Translations under genes and position numbers: made by a program
NCBI RefSeq assembly: GCF_001007875.1
Contig: NZ_CP011412.1
Coordinates: 2,170,001-2,234,000, forward strand
Length of the DNA: 64,000 nucleotides
Direction of reading: 5' to 3'
Source of the DNA: Sedimenticola thiotaurini
GTDB taxonomy: Bacteria > Pseudomonadota > Gammaproteobacteria > Chromatiales > Chromatiaceae
The notes under the pieces: generated by a model
The model's input: the letters and a program-made list of their open reading frames with translations, nothing else
What the model was told of the DNA's origin: nothing
The model's database searches: none
Shown: positions 54,458-63,162 of the stretch, in pieces
Layout: each line of letters begins with the position of its first letter
Numbering within the stretch: the stretch's first letter is position 1

Positions 54458-55450
54458 ATGAAGCGCCTGAGCGGATTGTTTCTTCTGGCGGTGGCCATCG
54501 TGGTGCTGCCGATCATTTTTCCCGATAACTATTTTGTCACCGTGGTCGGCGTCTCGGCCGGGCTGCACGCCATCCTCGCCGTCAGCCTCAACCTGCTGAT
54601 GGGCTATGCCGGCCAGATCTCCCTGGGCCATGCCGCCTTCTTCGGCATCGGCGCCTACAGCTCGGCCATTCTGACCACCCGCTACGGCTGGAACCCCTGG
54701 CCGAGCCTGCTGGTCGGCCTCGCCTTCACCGGCACCCTGGCCTACATCGTGGCGCGCCCGATCCTCAAGCTCAAGGGCCACTACCTGGCCATGGCCACCC
54801 TGGGCCTGGGCATTATCGTGCACATCTTTATTGTCCAGCTCGGCTGGCTCACCGGCGGGCCGGATGGCCTGGGGGGTATCCCCACCCTCTCCCTGTTCGG
54901 CTGGACGGTGGACAGTGACGAGCGCTGGTATATGGTGATTGGCGGGTTGCTGCTGCTGGTGGTGTGGCTGGCGCTGAACATCATCGATTCCCGCAGCGGC
55001 CGCGCCCTGCGCGCCCTGCACGGCTCCGAGGTGGCGGCCGAGATGATGGGTATCAACACCGCCGCCACCAAGACCGGCGTGTTCGTGCTCGCCGCCCTGA
55101 TCGCCGCCCTGGCCGGCAGCGTGTTCGCCCACCAGCAGGCCTTTGTCAGTCCCGACTCGTTCAGCTTTGCCTTCTCCATCGAGCTGGTCACCATGGTGGT
55201 ACTGGGCGGCATGGCCTCCACCTACGGCGCCGTGCTCGGCGCCATTATCCTCACCTTCCTGCCCGAGCTGCTGGTGGTGTTCGAGGATTACGAGGTGATG
55301 ATCTTCGGCGCCATCCTGATGGGCATGATGATCTTCCTGCCCCAGGGCCTGTTCGTCGGCCTGCTGGAGCTGTTGCGCAAGCTCATCCGTCGCTCCCGGC
55401 CGGCCAACCTCTCTACTCCACAGAAGGAGGATCCCCATGGCGCTGCTTGA
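54458..55450 (+). CDS. livM: Branched-chain-type ABC permease LivM
   Basis: A 330-residue permease with LNLLMGYAGQISLGHAAFFGIGAY, the LivM hallmark, and ALRALHGSEVAAEMMGIN in the coupling loop. Its 3' end overlaps livG by 14 bases. Very GC-rich with strong G/C third positions. Confidence 0.92.
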   Translation: MKRLSGLFLLAVAIVVLPIIFPDNYFVTVVGVSAGLHAILAVSLNLLMGYAGQISLGHAAFFGIGAYSSAILTTRYGWNPWPSLLVGLAFTGTLAYIVARPILKLKGHYLAMATLGLGIIVHIFIVQLGWLTGGPDGLGGIPTLSLFGWTVDSDERWYMVIGGLLLLVVWLALNIIDSRSGRALRALHGSEVAAEMMGINTAATKTGVFVLAALIAALAGSVFAHQQAFVSPDSFSFAFSIELVTMVVLGGMASTYGAVLGAIILTFLPELLVVFEDYEVMIFGAILMGMMIFLPQGLFVGLLELLRKLIRRSRPANLSTPQKEDPHGAA

Positions 55451-56210
55451 GGTCCAGGATCTGACCATCTCCTTTGGCGGTGTGACCGCCATTGCCGATC
55501 TCCACTTCGAGGTCCCGGAGAGCCAGGTCTATGCGGTGATCGGTCCCAACGGGGCCGGCAAGACCACCCTGTTCAACATGCTCTCCGGCATCTACCGGCC
55601 CAACGAGGGGAGTATCCGTTTCCAGGGCCAGGAGATCGTCGGGCGCCGGCCCCACCAGGTGGCCCGGATGGGTATCTCCCGTACCTTCCAGAACCTGCAG
55701 ATGTTCTTCAACATGAGTGTGCTGGATAACGTCAAGGTGGGCTGTCATCTGCGCACCCACAGCCGGCTCTGGAGTGCCGCCCTGCGCCTGCCCAACATCC
55801 GCCGCGAGGAGCGCCAGGCCGAGGAGTGGGCCCGGGAGGCGCTGGTGTTCTGCGGCCTGGAGGCCTATATCGACCAGCCTGCCGATGCCCTCTCCTACGG
55901 GGTGTTGAAGCGGGTCGAGATCGCCCGCGCCCTGGCCGCCCGGCCCAGGCTGCTGCTGATGGACGAGCCGGCCGCCGGGCTCAACGATACCGAGACGGTG
56001 GAGATGCGCGAGCTGATCCGCCGCATCAGCCAGACCGGGGTCAGCGTGCTGCTGGTGGAGCACAACATGGGGCTGGTGATGCAGGTCTCCGACCGCATCC
56101 TGGTGATCGATTATGGCAGTCGCCTGGCCGAGGGGCTGCCGCAGGAGATACAGAACAACCCGAAGGTGATCGAGGCCTATCTGGGTGGGGAGGTGCAGTA
56201 TGCCGTCTGA
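55437..56210 (+). CDS. livG: Branched-chain-type ABC ATPase LivG
   Basis: A 257-residue ATPase with Walker A GPNGAGKTTLFNMLSG, GISRTFQNLQMF, a slightly unusual signature LSYGVLKRVEIARALA, and Walker B LLLMDEPAAGLND. AAGGAGG precedes the ATG inside the end of livM. It pairs with LivF. Confidence 0.93.
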   Translation: MALLEVQDLTISFGGVTAIADLHFEVPESQVYAVIGPNGAGKTTLFNMLSGIYRPNEGSIRFQGQEIVGRRPHQVARMGISRTFQNLQMFFNMSVLDNVKVGCHLRTHSRLWSAALRLPNIRREERQAEEWAREALVFCGLEAYIDQPADALSYGVLKRVEIARALAARPRLLLMDEPAAGLNDTETVEMRELIRRISQTGVSVLLVEHNMGLVMQVSDRILVIDYGSRLAEGLPQEIQNNPKVIEAYLGGEVQYAV

Positions 56211-56922
56211 GGCCCTGTTACAGGTAACCGAACTGACCGCCCATTATGGACCGATCCAGGCCCTGCACGGCATCTCCCTGGAGGTGAAGCCGGGTGAGCT
56301 GGTGGCCATGGTGGGCGCCAACGGTGCCGGCAAGACCACCCTGCTGCACACCCTCTCCAACGTGCACAAGGCGAGTGGTGGCAGCGTGATCTTTGATGGG
56401 CAGGAGATCACCCGCACCGCGCCGCACAAGATCGTCCAGGCCGGTATCTGTCATATCCCCGAGGGGCGTCAGGTGTTCGCGCCGCTGAGTGTGGAGGATA
56501 ACCTGCTGCTGGGCAGTTTTACCCGGCGCAAGGAGAAGGCCTGGGTGGCCGAAGAGCTGGAGCGGATCTACCAGCTGTTCCCGATCCTGCAGGAGAAGCG
56601 CCGCCAGGCGGCCGGTACCCTGTCGGGGGGGCAGCAGCAGATGCTGGCCATGGGCCGGGCGCTGCTGGGCCGGCCCAAGCTGCTGTTGCTCGATGAGCCC
56701 TCCATGGGGCTGGCGCCGCTGCTGGTGGCGGAGATCTTCCGGGTGGTGCGCGAGCTCAACGAGCAGGGCGTGACCATCCTGCTGGTGGAGCAGAACGCCA
56801 AGGCGGCGCTCGGCATCGCCGATCGCGGCTATGTGCTGGAGACCGGCCGGGTGGTACTGAGTGCCGCTGCCGACGAACTGCTGGCCGATGAGGCGGTGCA
56901 GAAGGCCTACCTGGGCCACTGA
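56200..56922 (+). CDS. livF: Branched-chain-type ABC ATPase LivF
   Basis: A 240-residue ATPase with GANGAGKTTLLHTLS, CHIPEGRQVF, signature LSGGQQQMLAMGRALL and LLLLDEPSMGLAPLLV. The ATG at 56200 overlaps the livG stop by 11 bases and has GGGGAGG before it. It completes the importer. Confidence 0.93.
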   Translation: MPSEALLQVTELTAHYGPIQALHGISLEVKPGELVAMVGANGAGKTTLLHTLSNVHKASGGSVIFDGQEITRTAPHKIVQAGICHIPEGRQVFAPLSVEDNLLLGSFTRRKEKAWVAEELERIYQLFPILQEKRRQAAGTLSGGQQQMLAMGRALLGRPKLLLLDEPSMGLAPLLVAEIFRVVRELNEQGVTILLVEQNAKAALGIADRGYVLETGRVVLSAAADELLADEAVQKAYLGH

Positions 56923-56976
56923 TAAACGATGGCCCGGGCCAGCCGGGTGATTAACGAGACCGAGGTTGAAGACGCT

Positions 56977-57636
56977 ATGTATGTGGAACAGATCATGACC
57001 CGCGCCGTGGATACCGTGACGGCCGATATGAAGCTCAGCCATGCGGCCCAGGTGATGCGGGAGAAGAGCCGGCGTTATCTGCCGGTGGTGGATGACAAGA
57101 ACCACCTGGTGGGGCTGTTCAGCCAGAAGGAGCTGGATCGGGCCGAGCCCTCCGCCATCACCACCCTGTCGGTGGGCGAGGTGAACTATCTGACTGCCAA
57201 GATCACGGTCGGTGAGCTGATGGTGCGGGAGGTGATCACCTGCGCCCCCGATACCCTGGTGGAGGATGCGGGCCGGCTGATCCGGGACCGGCGCATCGGC
57301 AATCTGCCGGTGATCGACAACGGCGAGCTGGTCGGGGTGGTCAGTGAGACCGATATCCTGGACTTCTTCCTGGATGTGATGGGCTGCGGGATGGACAACG
57401 CCACCCGCATCGCGGTCAGCCTGCCCAACAAGGCCCGCGCCCTCGGCAGCCTGCTGCATGAGATCAACGACGCCGGCGGCTATATCGCCACCGTGGTGTC
57501 ACCTGTCTCCCAGATGAGCAGCCCCAAACGGGTCGCCATCGTGCGCTATACCGCTGAACAGCCGCAGCAGGTCGATGAGACTCTGCGTCAGCAGGGTTAC
57601 GAGCTGATCAACGAGATACTCCCCCACAGCGATTAG
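56977..57636 (+). CDS. CBS-pair protein with C-terminal ACT-like domain (AcuB-like)
   Basis: A protein of 219 residues: two CBS domains (~1-58, MYVEQIMTRAVDTVTADM; and ~85-145, VREVITCAPDTLVEDAGRL) and a C-terminal ACT-like region (~150-205, IAVSLPNKARALGSLLHEINDAGGYI). CBS and ACT domains sense adenine nucleotides and amino acids or other small ligands. Placed last in the liv operon, it may gate the importer or couple it to energy state. Start ATG 56977 preferred by homology to AcuB-like starts; 56929 is an alternative. Confidence 0.82.
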   Translation: MYVEQIMTRAVDTVTADMKLSHAAQVMREKSRRYLPVVDDKNHLVGLFSQKELDRAEPSAITTLSVGEVNYLTAKITVGELMVREVITCAPDTLVEDAGRLIRDRRIGNLPVIDNGELVGVVSETDILDFFLDVMGCGMDNATRIAVSLPNKARALGSLLHEINDAGGYIATVVSPVSQMSSPKRVAIVRYTAEQPQQVDETLRQQGYELINEILPHSD

Positions 57637-57670
57637 TCAGTCACTATCTGGCAGATTCGTTATGACGCCG

Positions 57671-57705
57671 GTTTGGCGGACTGCTAAAATGCAGCCACGC
57701 CAAAC
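57671..57705. promoter_or_regulatory. Inverted repeat over the presumed paaX promoter
   Basis: GTTTGGCG (57671-57678) and CGCCAAAC (57698-57705) are perfect arms 19 bases apart, with CTGC/GCAG nested inside around TAAAAT (57684-57689), a possible -10. It ends 16 bases before the paaX start, so it could be an autoregulatory operator or a leader hairpin. Confidence 0.55.
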
Positions 57706-57721
57706 CCTGCAATGAGAAACC

Positions 57722-58669
57722 GTGGCCAGCAATCCATTTCAACGACAGCTCAAATCCATCCTGGATGGGTTTCGCAATGAGCCCCCCAGTCGCACACCAT
57801 CTCTGGTCGCCACCCTGTTTGGTGACGTGGTGGAGTCCCACGACCGGGAGATCTGGCTGGGCAGTATCACCGCCCTGCTGGAACCCCTTGGCGTCAATGA
57901 ACGCCTGGTGCGCACCGCCATCTATCGCCTGGCCAAAGACGACTTTGTGGAGAGTACCAAAGTCGGACGCCGCAGCTACTACCGCCTGACCGACAGTGCC
58001 CGTAAAAAAGTGGGCGCCTATGACCGGCTGATCTACTACCCCTCAGAGAAACGCTGGGATGGGGACTGGATTCTGGTGTTTACCGGTACCCAGGGCATCA
58101 AGGCCAAGCAGCGGGCCAGGCTGCGTAAAGAGCTGACCTGGCTCGGCTATGGCATTATCGCGCCCAATGTCTACGGCCACCCCACTGCGCCCATCAGCCA
58201 GACCCAGGCGATGCTGGCCAGAATCGGCGTGACCAGTGAAGTGGTGGTAATGCGGGCACGCAACTATGATCCGATGTACGGACTGGGCACCAAGGGGATG
58301 GTACGCCAGTGTTTCAAGCTGGAGGAGCTGGAGAAGCAGTACAGTGCCTTCATCAAACACTACCGGGCCCTGGCCCGGGCCATGCAGAACCCCCGGCATA
58401 TCGAACAGGCGCAACCGGAACACTGTTTCATACTGCGCATCATGCTGATCCACCACTACCGGCGCATCCTGCTGAAGGATCCCAAGCTGCCACCAGAGCT
58501 ATTGCCGGACAACTGGCTCGGCAAGCAGGCCCAGGATCTCTGCGCCGCCATCTACCGTCCACTGGAACCGATCTCGGAGCAGCACATTCTCGCATTGTGT
58601 GAGAATCAGGCGGGACCGTTCCGGCAGATCTCATCCAGTTTCAGCCAGCGTTTCGCCGCCTGGGACTAG
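57722..58669 (+). CDS. paaX: Phenylacetate-pathway repressor PaaX
   Basis: A 315-residue PaaX-family regulator that, in E. coli, is released by phenylacetyl-CoA. The N-terminal winged helix is seen in TPSLVATLFGDVVESHDREIWLG (~20-42) and LVRTAIYRLAKDDFVESTKVGRRSYYRLT (~62-90), the middle domain in WDGDWILVFTG, and the C-terminus in FRQISSSFSQRFAAWD. Start is a GTG at 57722. It is the only regulator in the paa locus. Confidence 0.91.
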   Translation: MASNPFQRQLKSILDGFRNEPPSRTPSLVATLFGDVVESHDREIWLGSITALLEPLGVNERLVRTAIYRLAKDDFVESTKVGRRSYYRLTDSARKKVGAYDRLIYYPSEKRWDGDWILVFTGTQGIKAKQRARLRKELTWLGYGIIAPNVYGHPTAPISQTQAMLARIGVTSEVVVMRARNYDPMYGLGTKGMVRQCFKLEELEKQYSAFIKHYRALARAMQNPRHIEQAQPEHCFILRIMLIHHYRRILLKDPKLPPELLPDNWLGKQAQDLCAAIYRPLEPISEQHILALCENQAGPFRQISSSFSQRFAAWD

Positions 58670-58722
58670 CAGTCTCAGGGAAACCTCTCGTCCGCACCGA
58701 AACAGCGCTCCCTGGTGACAGG

Positions 58723-58750
58723 AAAAGGCCGGGACCATAAGGCCCGGCCC
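58723..58750 (-). terminator. Terminator of the diiron-reductase transcript (minus strand)
   Basis: Minus strand reads GGCCGGGCC-TTATGGT-CCCGGCCTTTTCC: a 7-bp GC stem followed by TTTT, 28 bases after the reductase stop, in the convergent gap with paaX. Confidence 0.75.
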
Positions 58751-58777
58751 GTGTAGCACGCGACCCTGCCAAACCGG

Positions 58778-59824
58778 TCAGGAGAGCAGGCGATCTGCCG
58801 ACGGGGTCTCGGGGGCCACCTGCTGCTCGAAAAAGCCCTCCGTGTGGATCTTGCTCTCCTTCGCCCCCAGGGCCTTGGCGGCAGCGATACAGGCCTCCAC
58901 AAACTCGGGACTGCCGGCCGCATAGACACTGTAATCGGAAAGATCCTGGAACATCTCCGGCAGAATCGCCGGTATCCGGCCCACCAGCCCCTCACCCTGT
59001 TCCCGGGTCAGGGTACGCACAAACTTGAAATTGCGGTGCTTCGCCTGCCACAGGGCGAGGCGGCCGGTGTCATAGAGATCCGCATCGGTGGGGGCCGAAA
59101 ACAGCACCGTCACCGGTTGCCGGTAACCCCGGCTCAGGGCCGCTTCGGCCAGCGCCATGATAGGTGCCAGCCCGGTGCCGGCCGCCAGGCAGAGTACCGG
59201 TGTCTCGGCTGCCGGATCGCCGATAAAGGTACCGTAGGGCCCGGACAGTTTGACCCGGTCGCCCACTTTCAGGCTGCCGTGCACCCAGTTACTGATAGCG
59301 CCGCCCTCCACCCGGGCGATCTGCAGGGTGATCTCGCCATCCGGCCGGGAGGCGTTGGCGATGGAGTAGGCCCGGGCCGGAACCCGGTTTTCCGGATGGT
59401 GCAGCTGTACATACTGGCCGGGCCAGTAACGCAGGGGTTTGCCCACCGGCCGTAGCCGCAGCTCCACAATACGATGGGTGCGCTCGATGCGCTCGACCAC
59501 CACGAAGGAGACATTCTCCCGGGGTGGGAACAGCTTGGGCTGGGCATCCTCGGTACCCCATTCGATCTCCAGCAGTTCCGACAGCGGCTTGGCCATACAC
59601 ATCAGGCCGAACCCCTGCTCCCGCTCTTCCGGGGCCAGGGCCATATCCAGCACCATACCCTGATCGAACTCCCCCGCCCGGACCTTGATCTTGCATTCGC
59701 CACAGGCGCCGGCCCGGCAGTTGTTAGGCAGTGCGTATCCCGCCTTCTCCAGCGCCGAGAGTACGGTCTCTCCCGGCTGGCACTCCACTTCATGGCCGGA
59801 TGGATATAGTCGGATCTTGTTCAT
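58778..59824 (-). CDS. NADH:acceptor reductase, N-terminal [2Fe-2S] ferredoxin plus FAD/NAD domains
   Basis: A 348-residue (from ATG 59824; 350 from TTG 59830) electron-transfer protein. The plant-type ferredoxin domain comes first: NNCRAGACGECK with the fourth Cys ~32 residues on in GLMCMAKP. Then an FAD domain (RAYSIANAS) and an NAD domain (LAAGTGLAPIMAL). This order is that of phenol hydroxylase and methane monooxygenase reductases; PaaE, the reductase of phenylacetyl-CoA epoxidase, has the ferredoxin at the C-terminus. It follows the diiron gene by 60 bases and most likely reduces that protein. Confidence 0.88.
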   Translation of the reverse strand: MNKIRLYPSGHEVECQPGETVLSALEKAGYALPNNCRAGACGECKIKVRAGEFDQGMVLDMALAPEEREQGFGLMCMAKPLSELLEIEWGTEDAQPKLFPPRENVSFVVVERIERTHRIVELRLRPVGKPLRYWPGQYVQLHHPENRVPARAYSIANASRPDGEITLQIARVEGGAISNWVHGSLKVGDRVKLSGPYGTFIGDPAAETPVLCLAAGTGLAPIMALAEAALSRGYRQPVTVLFSAPTDADLYDTGRLALWQAKHRNFKFVRTLTREQGEGLVGRIPAILPEMFQDLSDYSVYAAGSPEFVEACIAAAKALGAKESKIHTEGFFEQQVAPETPSADRLLS

Positions 59825-59846
59825 AGGCAAACCATAGAGATAGAAA

Positions 59847-59870
59847 ACCGGGAGGCAAAACCCTCCCGGT
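59847..59870 (-). terminator. Attenuating terminator between diiron and reductase genes (minus strand)
   Basis: ACCGGGAGG and CCTCCCGGT, 9-bp arms around a 6-base loop, followed on the minus strand by TTTTC. It lies within the 60-base gap and would lower reductase expression relative to the diiron protein. Confidence 0.7.
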
Positions 59871-59884
59871 AACAGGGAAAAGAA

Positions 59885-60910
59885 TCAGAATATCGGAATG
59901 ATCTCATCCATATCAACATCCAGTATCTCTTCGCCGGTGATTCCCACTTCAGGGATGGCGGGGAACGGGATATCGTAGCGATCCAGCACACCTTTCAGGT
60001 TCAGCATCGCCTTGCGCCAGTTCTCCAGTTTGTCCTCGGTGGCGGGAATGCCGAAACCGGCCTTGCGGGCGGTCTCCTCCGCCTGACGCTGCACGGCGAT
60101 GAAATCATCCGGCAGATCCCAGAACTCCATGGGGGGTTCGTACAGTACCGCTGAAAGGAACAGGTAGCCGGCCCGGATCTGCTTGGTGATGATGGACTTG
60201 TTCTCTTCCTGCAGTCCCGGGTAGTCACGCTCCATCAGGGCCATACAGATGGCCATGTGACGACCTTCGTCACGACCGATATTGCGGAACGCCTCCTGGA
60301 ACACCTCCTCTTCGCAGCTTTTCGCCATCTGGTGGAAAATGGTGGCGGCGGCGATTTCGCCCATCAGGAAGGAGCTGAACAGCACCGCCAGGCTGTACTT
60401 GGGTACCGCCTTCTTGTAGCCGTTCCAGTACCGCCCGCCATTGAAGTAGAGCCACTTGGCATTGCGTTGCAGCTTCCTGCCCAACTCGGTCTTCGGGGTG
60501 TAGGTGATGGGATCGGGGTGATCCAGCAGCTTGGTGATGGCCAGGCCACACATCTGCTCATGGTTCTGCTCATCCCGGGTCACCGAGAAGAAACAGCGTC
60601 GTACCGGATCCTCTTCGTGATCTTCGTAGGTCTTGATCATGGCTTCGGCAAATACCGGCGGCGCAGAGGCGTCGAATACCGACAGCAGGGTCCACCAGTA
60701 GGCGATCGACTCCCGCTCCTCCCAGCTGTACTGATCCGGATCAAAGGTGTCCCAGGGGAGTTTTTCCGGATCCCAGTATTCGCGCTGGGCGGCTTCCCAG
60801 ACCTCCTGCATCTTGGTGGTTTCACGCACCCAGCTCAGGGGATAGATATTGGGTTGGGGGGTCTCCGGCGGAAACTCCATGGTCTCCGCTAACCGCTCTT
60901 TTTCACTCAT
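59885..60910 (-). CDS. Ferritin-fold diiron protein, predicted oxygenase of the aromatic-CoA pathway
   Basis: A 341-residue acidic protein with two ferritin-type iron motifs: E114-x2-H117 (VTRDEQNHEQ) and E215-x2-H218 (IGRDEGRHMA), each preceded by a helix with a candidate carboxylate ligand (Glu89 in FAEAM, Glu185 in FLMGEIAAA). This is a carboxylate-bridged diiron pattern as in monooxygenases, N-oxygenases and RNR R2. It is too short for BoxB (~470 residues) and is not PaaA by sequence that I recall. Start ATG 60910 has CGAGGAG before it. It stands between paaZ and a dedicated reductase and behind the paa operator-like repeat. Substrate is inferred. Confidence 0.78.
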   Translation of the reverse strand: MSEKERLAETMEFPPETPQPNIYPLSWVRETTKMQEVWEAAQREYWDPEKLPWDTFDPDQYSWEERESIAYWWTLLSVFDASAPPVFAEAMIKTYEDHEEDPVRRCFFSVTRDEQNHEQMCGLAITKLLDHPDPITYTPKTELGRKLQRNAKWLYFNGGRYWNGYKKAVPKYSLAVLFSSFLMGEIAAATIFHQMAKSCEEEVFQEAFRNIGRDEGRHMAICMALMERDYPGLQEENKSIITKQIRAGYLFLSAVLYEPPMEFWDLPDDFIAVQRQAEETARKAGFGIPATEDKLENWRKAMLNLKGVLDRYDIPFPAIPEVGITGEEILDVDMDEIIPIF

Positions 60911-61017
60911 TTTTATCGCTCCTCGTCTCTCTGATAACCAGGCGGATCGAGCCGCCTGGATAGACAAACCACATGCGACTTGCTGCGCATGGGGGAAACA
61001 TACCAAGCATTTTTAAA

Positions 61018-61056
61018 TGATACAAATATTTTTTTTATTTTTTTATTTTTGTATCA
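61018..61056. promoter_or_regulatory. Paa-locus operator candidate, site 1 (upstream of diiron gene)
   Basis: TGATACAAA (61018-61026) and TTTGTATCA (61048-61056), perfect 9-bp arms with a 21-base AT-rich spacer, 108 bases before the diiron start codon. Geometry and sequence are repeated at 63331-63369. PaaX is the obvious candidate ligand. Confidence 0.72.
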
Positions 61057-61140
61057 ATTTATTTTCATAAGCCATGTTAAATGCCCTATTTACTGGGACA
61101 GCGGGGCGGCCGCAACGTTACCGGACCGCCCCACCAGGGG

Positions 61141-63162
61141 TCATACCATCTGCTGTTTCGCCACCAGGGTCAGTACGTCATAGGTGGCCACCAGATCCCC
61201 ATTCTGATTGCGCACCTGACAGTCCCAGCGCACCTCCCCGTAAGCCTCATTCACCCGGGGTACTTTCTGCTTGCAGGTAAAGGTCACCTGGATGGCATCA
61301 CCGGGATTGAGTGGAGTTAAAAAGCGCAGGTGTTCCAGACCATAGTTGGCCAGAACCGGCCCCGGAGCGGGATCGACAAACAGTCCGGCTGCCGCTGAAA
61401 CGATGAAATAGCCGTGTGCCACCCGGCCCTCGAAGAAGGGGTTCGCCTTGGCCGCCGCCTCGTCCATGTGGGCATAGAAACGATCCCCGCTGAAATCGGC
61501 GAAATGTTCAATATCTTCCAGTGTAATGACGCGCTGATCAGAGACGATACTTTCACCGATACGCAGCTCCTCCAGGCTCTTGCGGAACGGATGCACCGAA
61601 TCCTCGATGCGCCGGGCACCGGGAATCCACTTGTCGGTGACGGCGGTCAGAATACTGGGTGATCCCTGCAGTGCCACGCACTGCATATAGTGTAGTACAC
61701 CCCGGATACCGCCCATCTCCTGGCCACCGCCGGCGCGCCCGGGTCCGCCGTGGATCAGGTACGGCAGCGGCGAGCCGTGGCCGGTGGACTCCCGGGCACA
61801 GTCGCGGTTGGCGATCAGCATGCGGCCATGCCACGCACCCAGCCCCAGCACCATGGCCCGGGCGAAGTCATCATCATAGGTAAACACGGAACTGACCAGA
61901 CTGCCCTGCCCCATACCGGCCAGGGCAACCGCCTCATCCACGCCGTCGTAGGGCACCACGGTGCTGACCGGGCCAAACGCCTCGATGTCGTGCACTTCAC
62001 GATGCTGCAGCGGCTGATCACAATAGAGTAGCACCGGGTTCATGAAGGCACCCTCGCCGGCCGGCGTCTCGTTTGGATCGCCGTAGACGATCTCACAGCT
62101 TTTGGCCAACTCGCTGATGCGCCCCCGTACTTCATTGCACTGGTCACCACTGGCCAGGGCACCCATGGTGACACCCTCCTGATCCGGATCACCCACCACC
62201 ACCTTGGCCAAACGTGCCTTCAGGGCCTCGATCACCGCCGGGGCCAGTTGGCGTGGCACCAGGGCGCGCCGGATGGCGGTACACTTCTGTCCGCACTTCA
62301 CCGTCATCTCCCGAACCACCTCTTTGACGTAGAGATCAAACTCTTCCGTGCCCGGTTTGGCATCGGGCCCCAGAATAGAGGCGTTGAGGGAATCGGCCTC
62401 CATGGTGAAGCGTACCGAGTTATCCAGGATAGCCGGGTGGCGGCGCAACATCTGGCCGGTGGAGGCGGAGCCGGTGAAGGTGACCGCATCCTGGCAGGTG
62501 ACATGATCCAGCAGGTCACCCACGCTGCCACAGATCAGTTGCAACGAACCCTCCGGCAGGATACCTGATCCGATCATGTGCCGGACCATCAGTTCGGTCA
62601 GATAGGCGGTCTGGCTGGCCGGCTTGATAATACAGGGCACGCCGGCGATGAAACTGGGGGCCAGCTTCTCCAGCATACCCCAGCAGGGGAAGTTGAAGGC
62701 GTTGATATGGATCGCCACCCCTTCCAACGGCACATGGATATGTTGTCCGACAAAGGTACCTTTGCGGGACAGCATCTCCGGCTGACCATCGATATAGACG
62801 TGGCTGTTGGGCATCTCCCGCCGCCCCTTGCTGGAGTAAGCAAACAGGGTGCCGGTGCCGCCTTCGATATCGATCCAGGAGTCGGAACGGGTTGCGCCGG
62901 TGTGCCGGGAGAGTGCATAGAACTCCTCCTTGCGCTCCTGCAGATAGAGACCCAACTCCTTCAGTTTATAGGCGCGTTCATGAAAGGTCAGCGCCCGCAA
63001 CGCCGGTCCACCCACTTCCCGGCCGTAACGCAGCATGGCCTGGAAATCCACCCCCTGGCTGTCGATCTCCGCCACCGGCTCCCCGGTCACCGCGCTGTGC
63101 AACACAGTACCCTGCCCCGTCCCCTCTACCCATGCGCCACAGGCATAACTCTTCAAACGCAT
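61141..63162 (-). CDS. paaZ: Bifunctional aldehyde dehydrogenase/enoyl-CoA hydratase PaaZ
   Basis: A 673-residue fusion enzyme that opens the oxepin-CoA ring and oxidises the resulting aldehyde in phenylacetate degradation. The aldehyde dehydrogenase part (~1-520) has the catalytic Cys in [16 protein letters not shown] (~residue 292) and Glu in TMEADSLN. The MaoC-type hydratase part (~530-673) has the Asp/His pair in [13 protein letters not shown]. The first residues [14 protein letters not shown] are typical of PaaZ. Start ATG 63162 has GGAGGAG before it. Convergent gap to the diiron gene is 230 bases. Confidence 0.94.
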   Translation of the reverse strand: MRLKSYACGAWVEGTGQGTVLHSAVTGEPVAEIDSQGVDFQAMLRYGREVGGPALRALTFHERAYKLKELGLYLQERKEEFYALSRHTGATRSDSWIDIEGGTGTLFAYSSKGRREMPNSHVYIDGQPEMLSRKGTFVGQHIHVPLEGVAIHINAFNFPCWGMLEKLAPSFIAGVPCIIKPASQTAYLTELMVRHMIGSGILPEGSLQLICGSVGDLLDHVTCQDAVTFTGSASTGQMLRRHPAILDNSVRFTMEADSLNASILGPDAKPGTEEFDLYVKEVVREMTVKCGQKCTAIRRALVPRQLAPAVIEALKARLAKVVVGDPDQEGVTMGALASGDQCNEVRGRISELAKSCEIVYGDPNETPAGEGAFMNPVLLYCDQPLQHREVHDIEAFGPVSTVVPYDGVDEAVALAGMGQGSLVSSVFTYDDDFARAMVLGLGAWHGRMLIANRDCARESTGHGSPLPYLIHGGPGRAGGGQEMGGIRGVLHYMQCVALQGSPSILTAVTDKWIPGARRIEDSVHPFRKSLEELRIGESIVSDQRVITLEDIEHFADFSGDRFYAHMDEAAAKANPFFEGRVAHGYFIVSAAAGLFVDPAPGPVLANYGLEHLRFLTPLNPGDAIQVTFTCKQKVPRVNEAYGEVRWDCQVRNQNGDLVATYDVLTLVAKQQMV

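Noticed and set aside
59885-60910. Benzoyl-CoA epoxidase BoxB
   Set aside because: The protein is ~130 residues shorter than BoxB, lacks BoxB sequence blocks that I recall, and its reductase has a [2Fe-2S] ferredoxin domain instead of the two 4Fe-4S clusters of BoxA; boxC is absent nearby.
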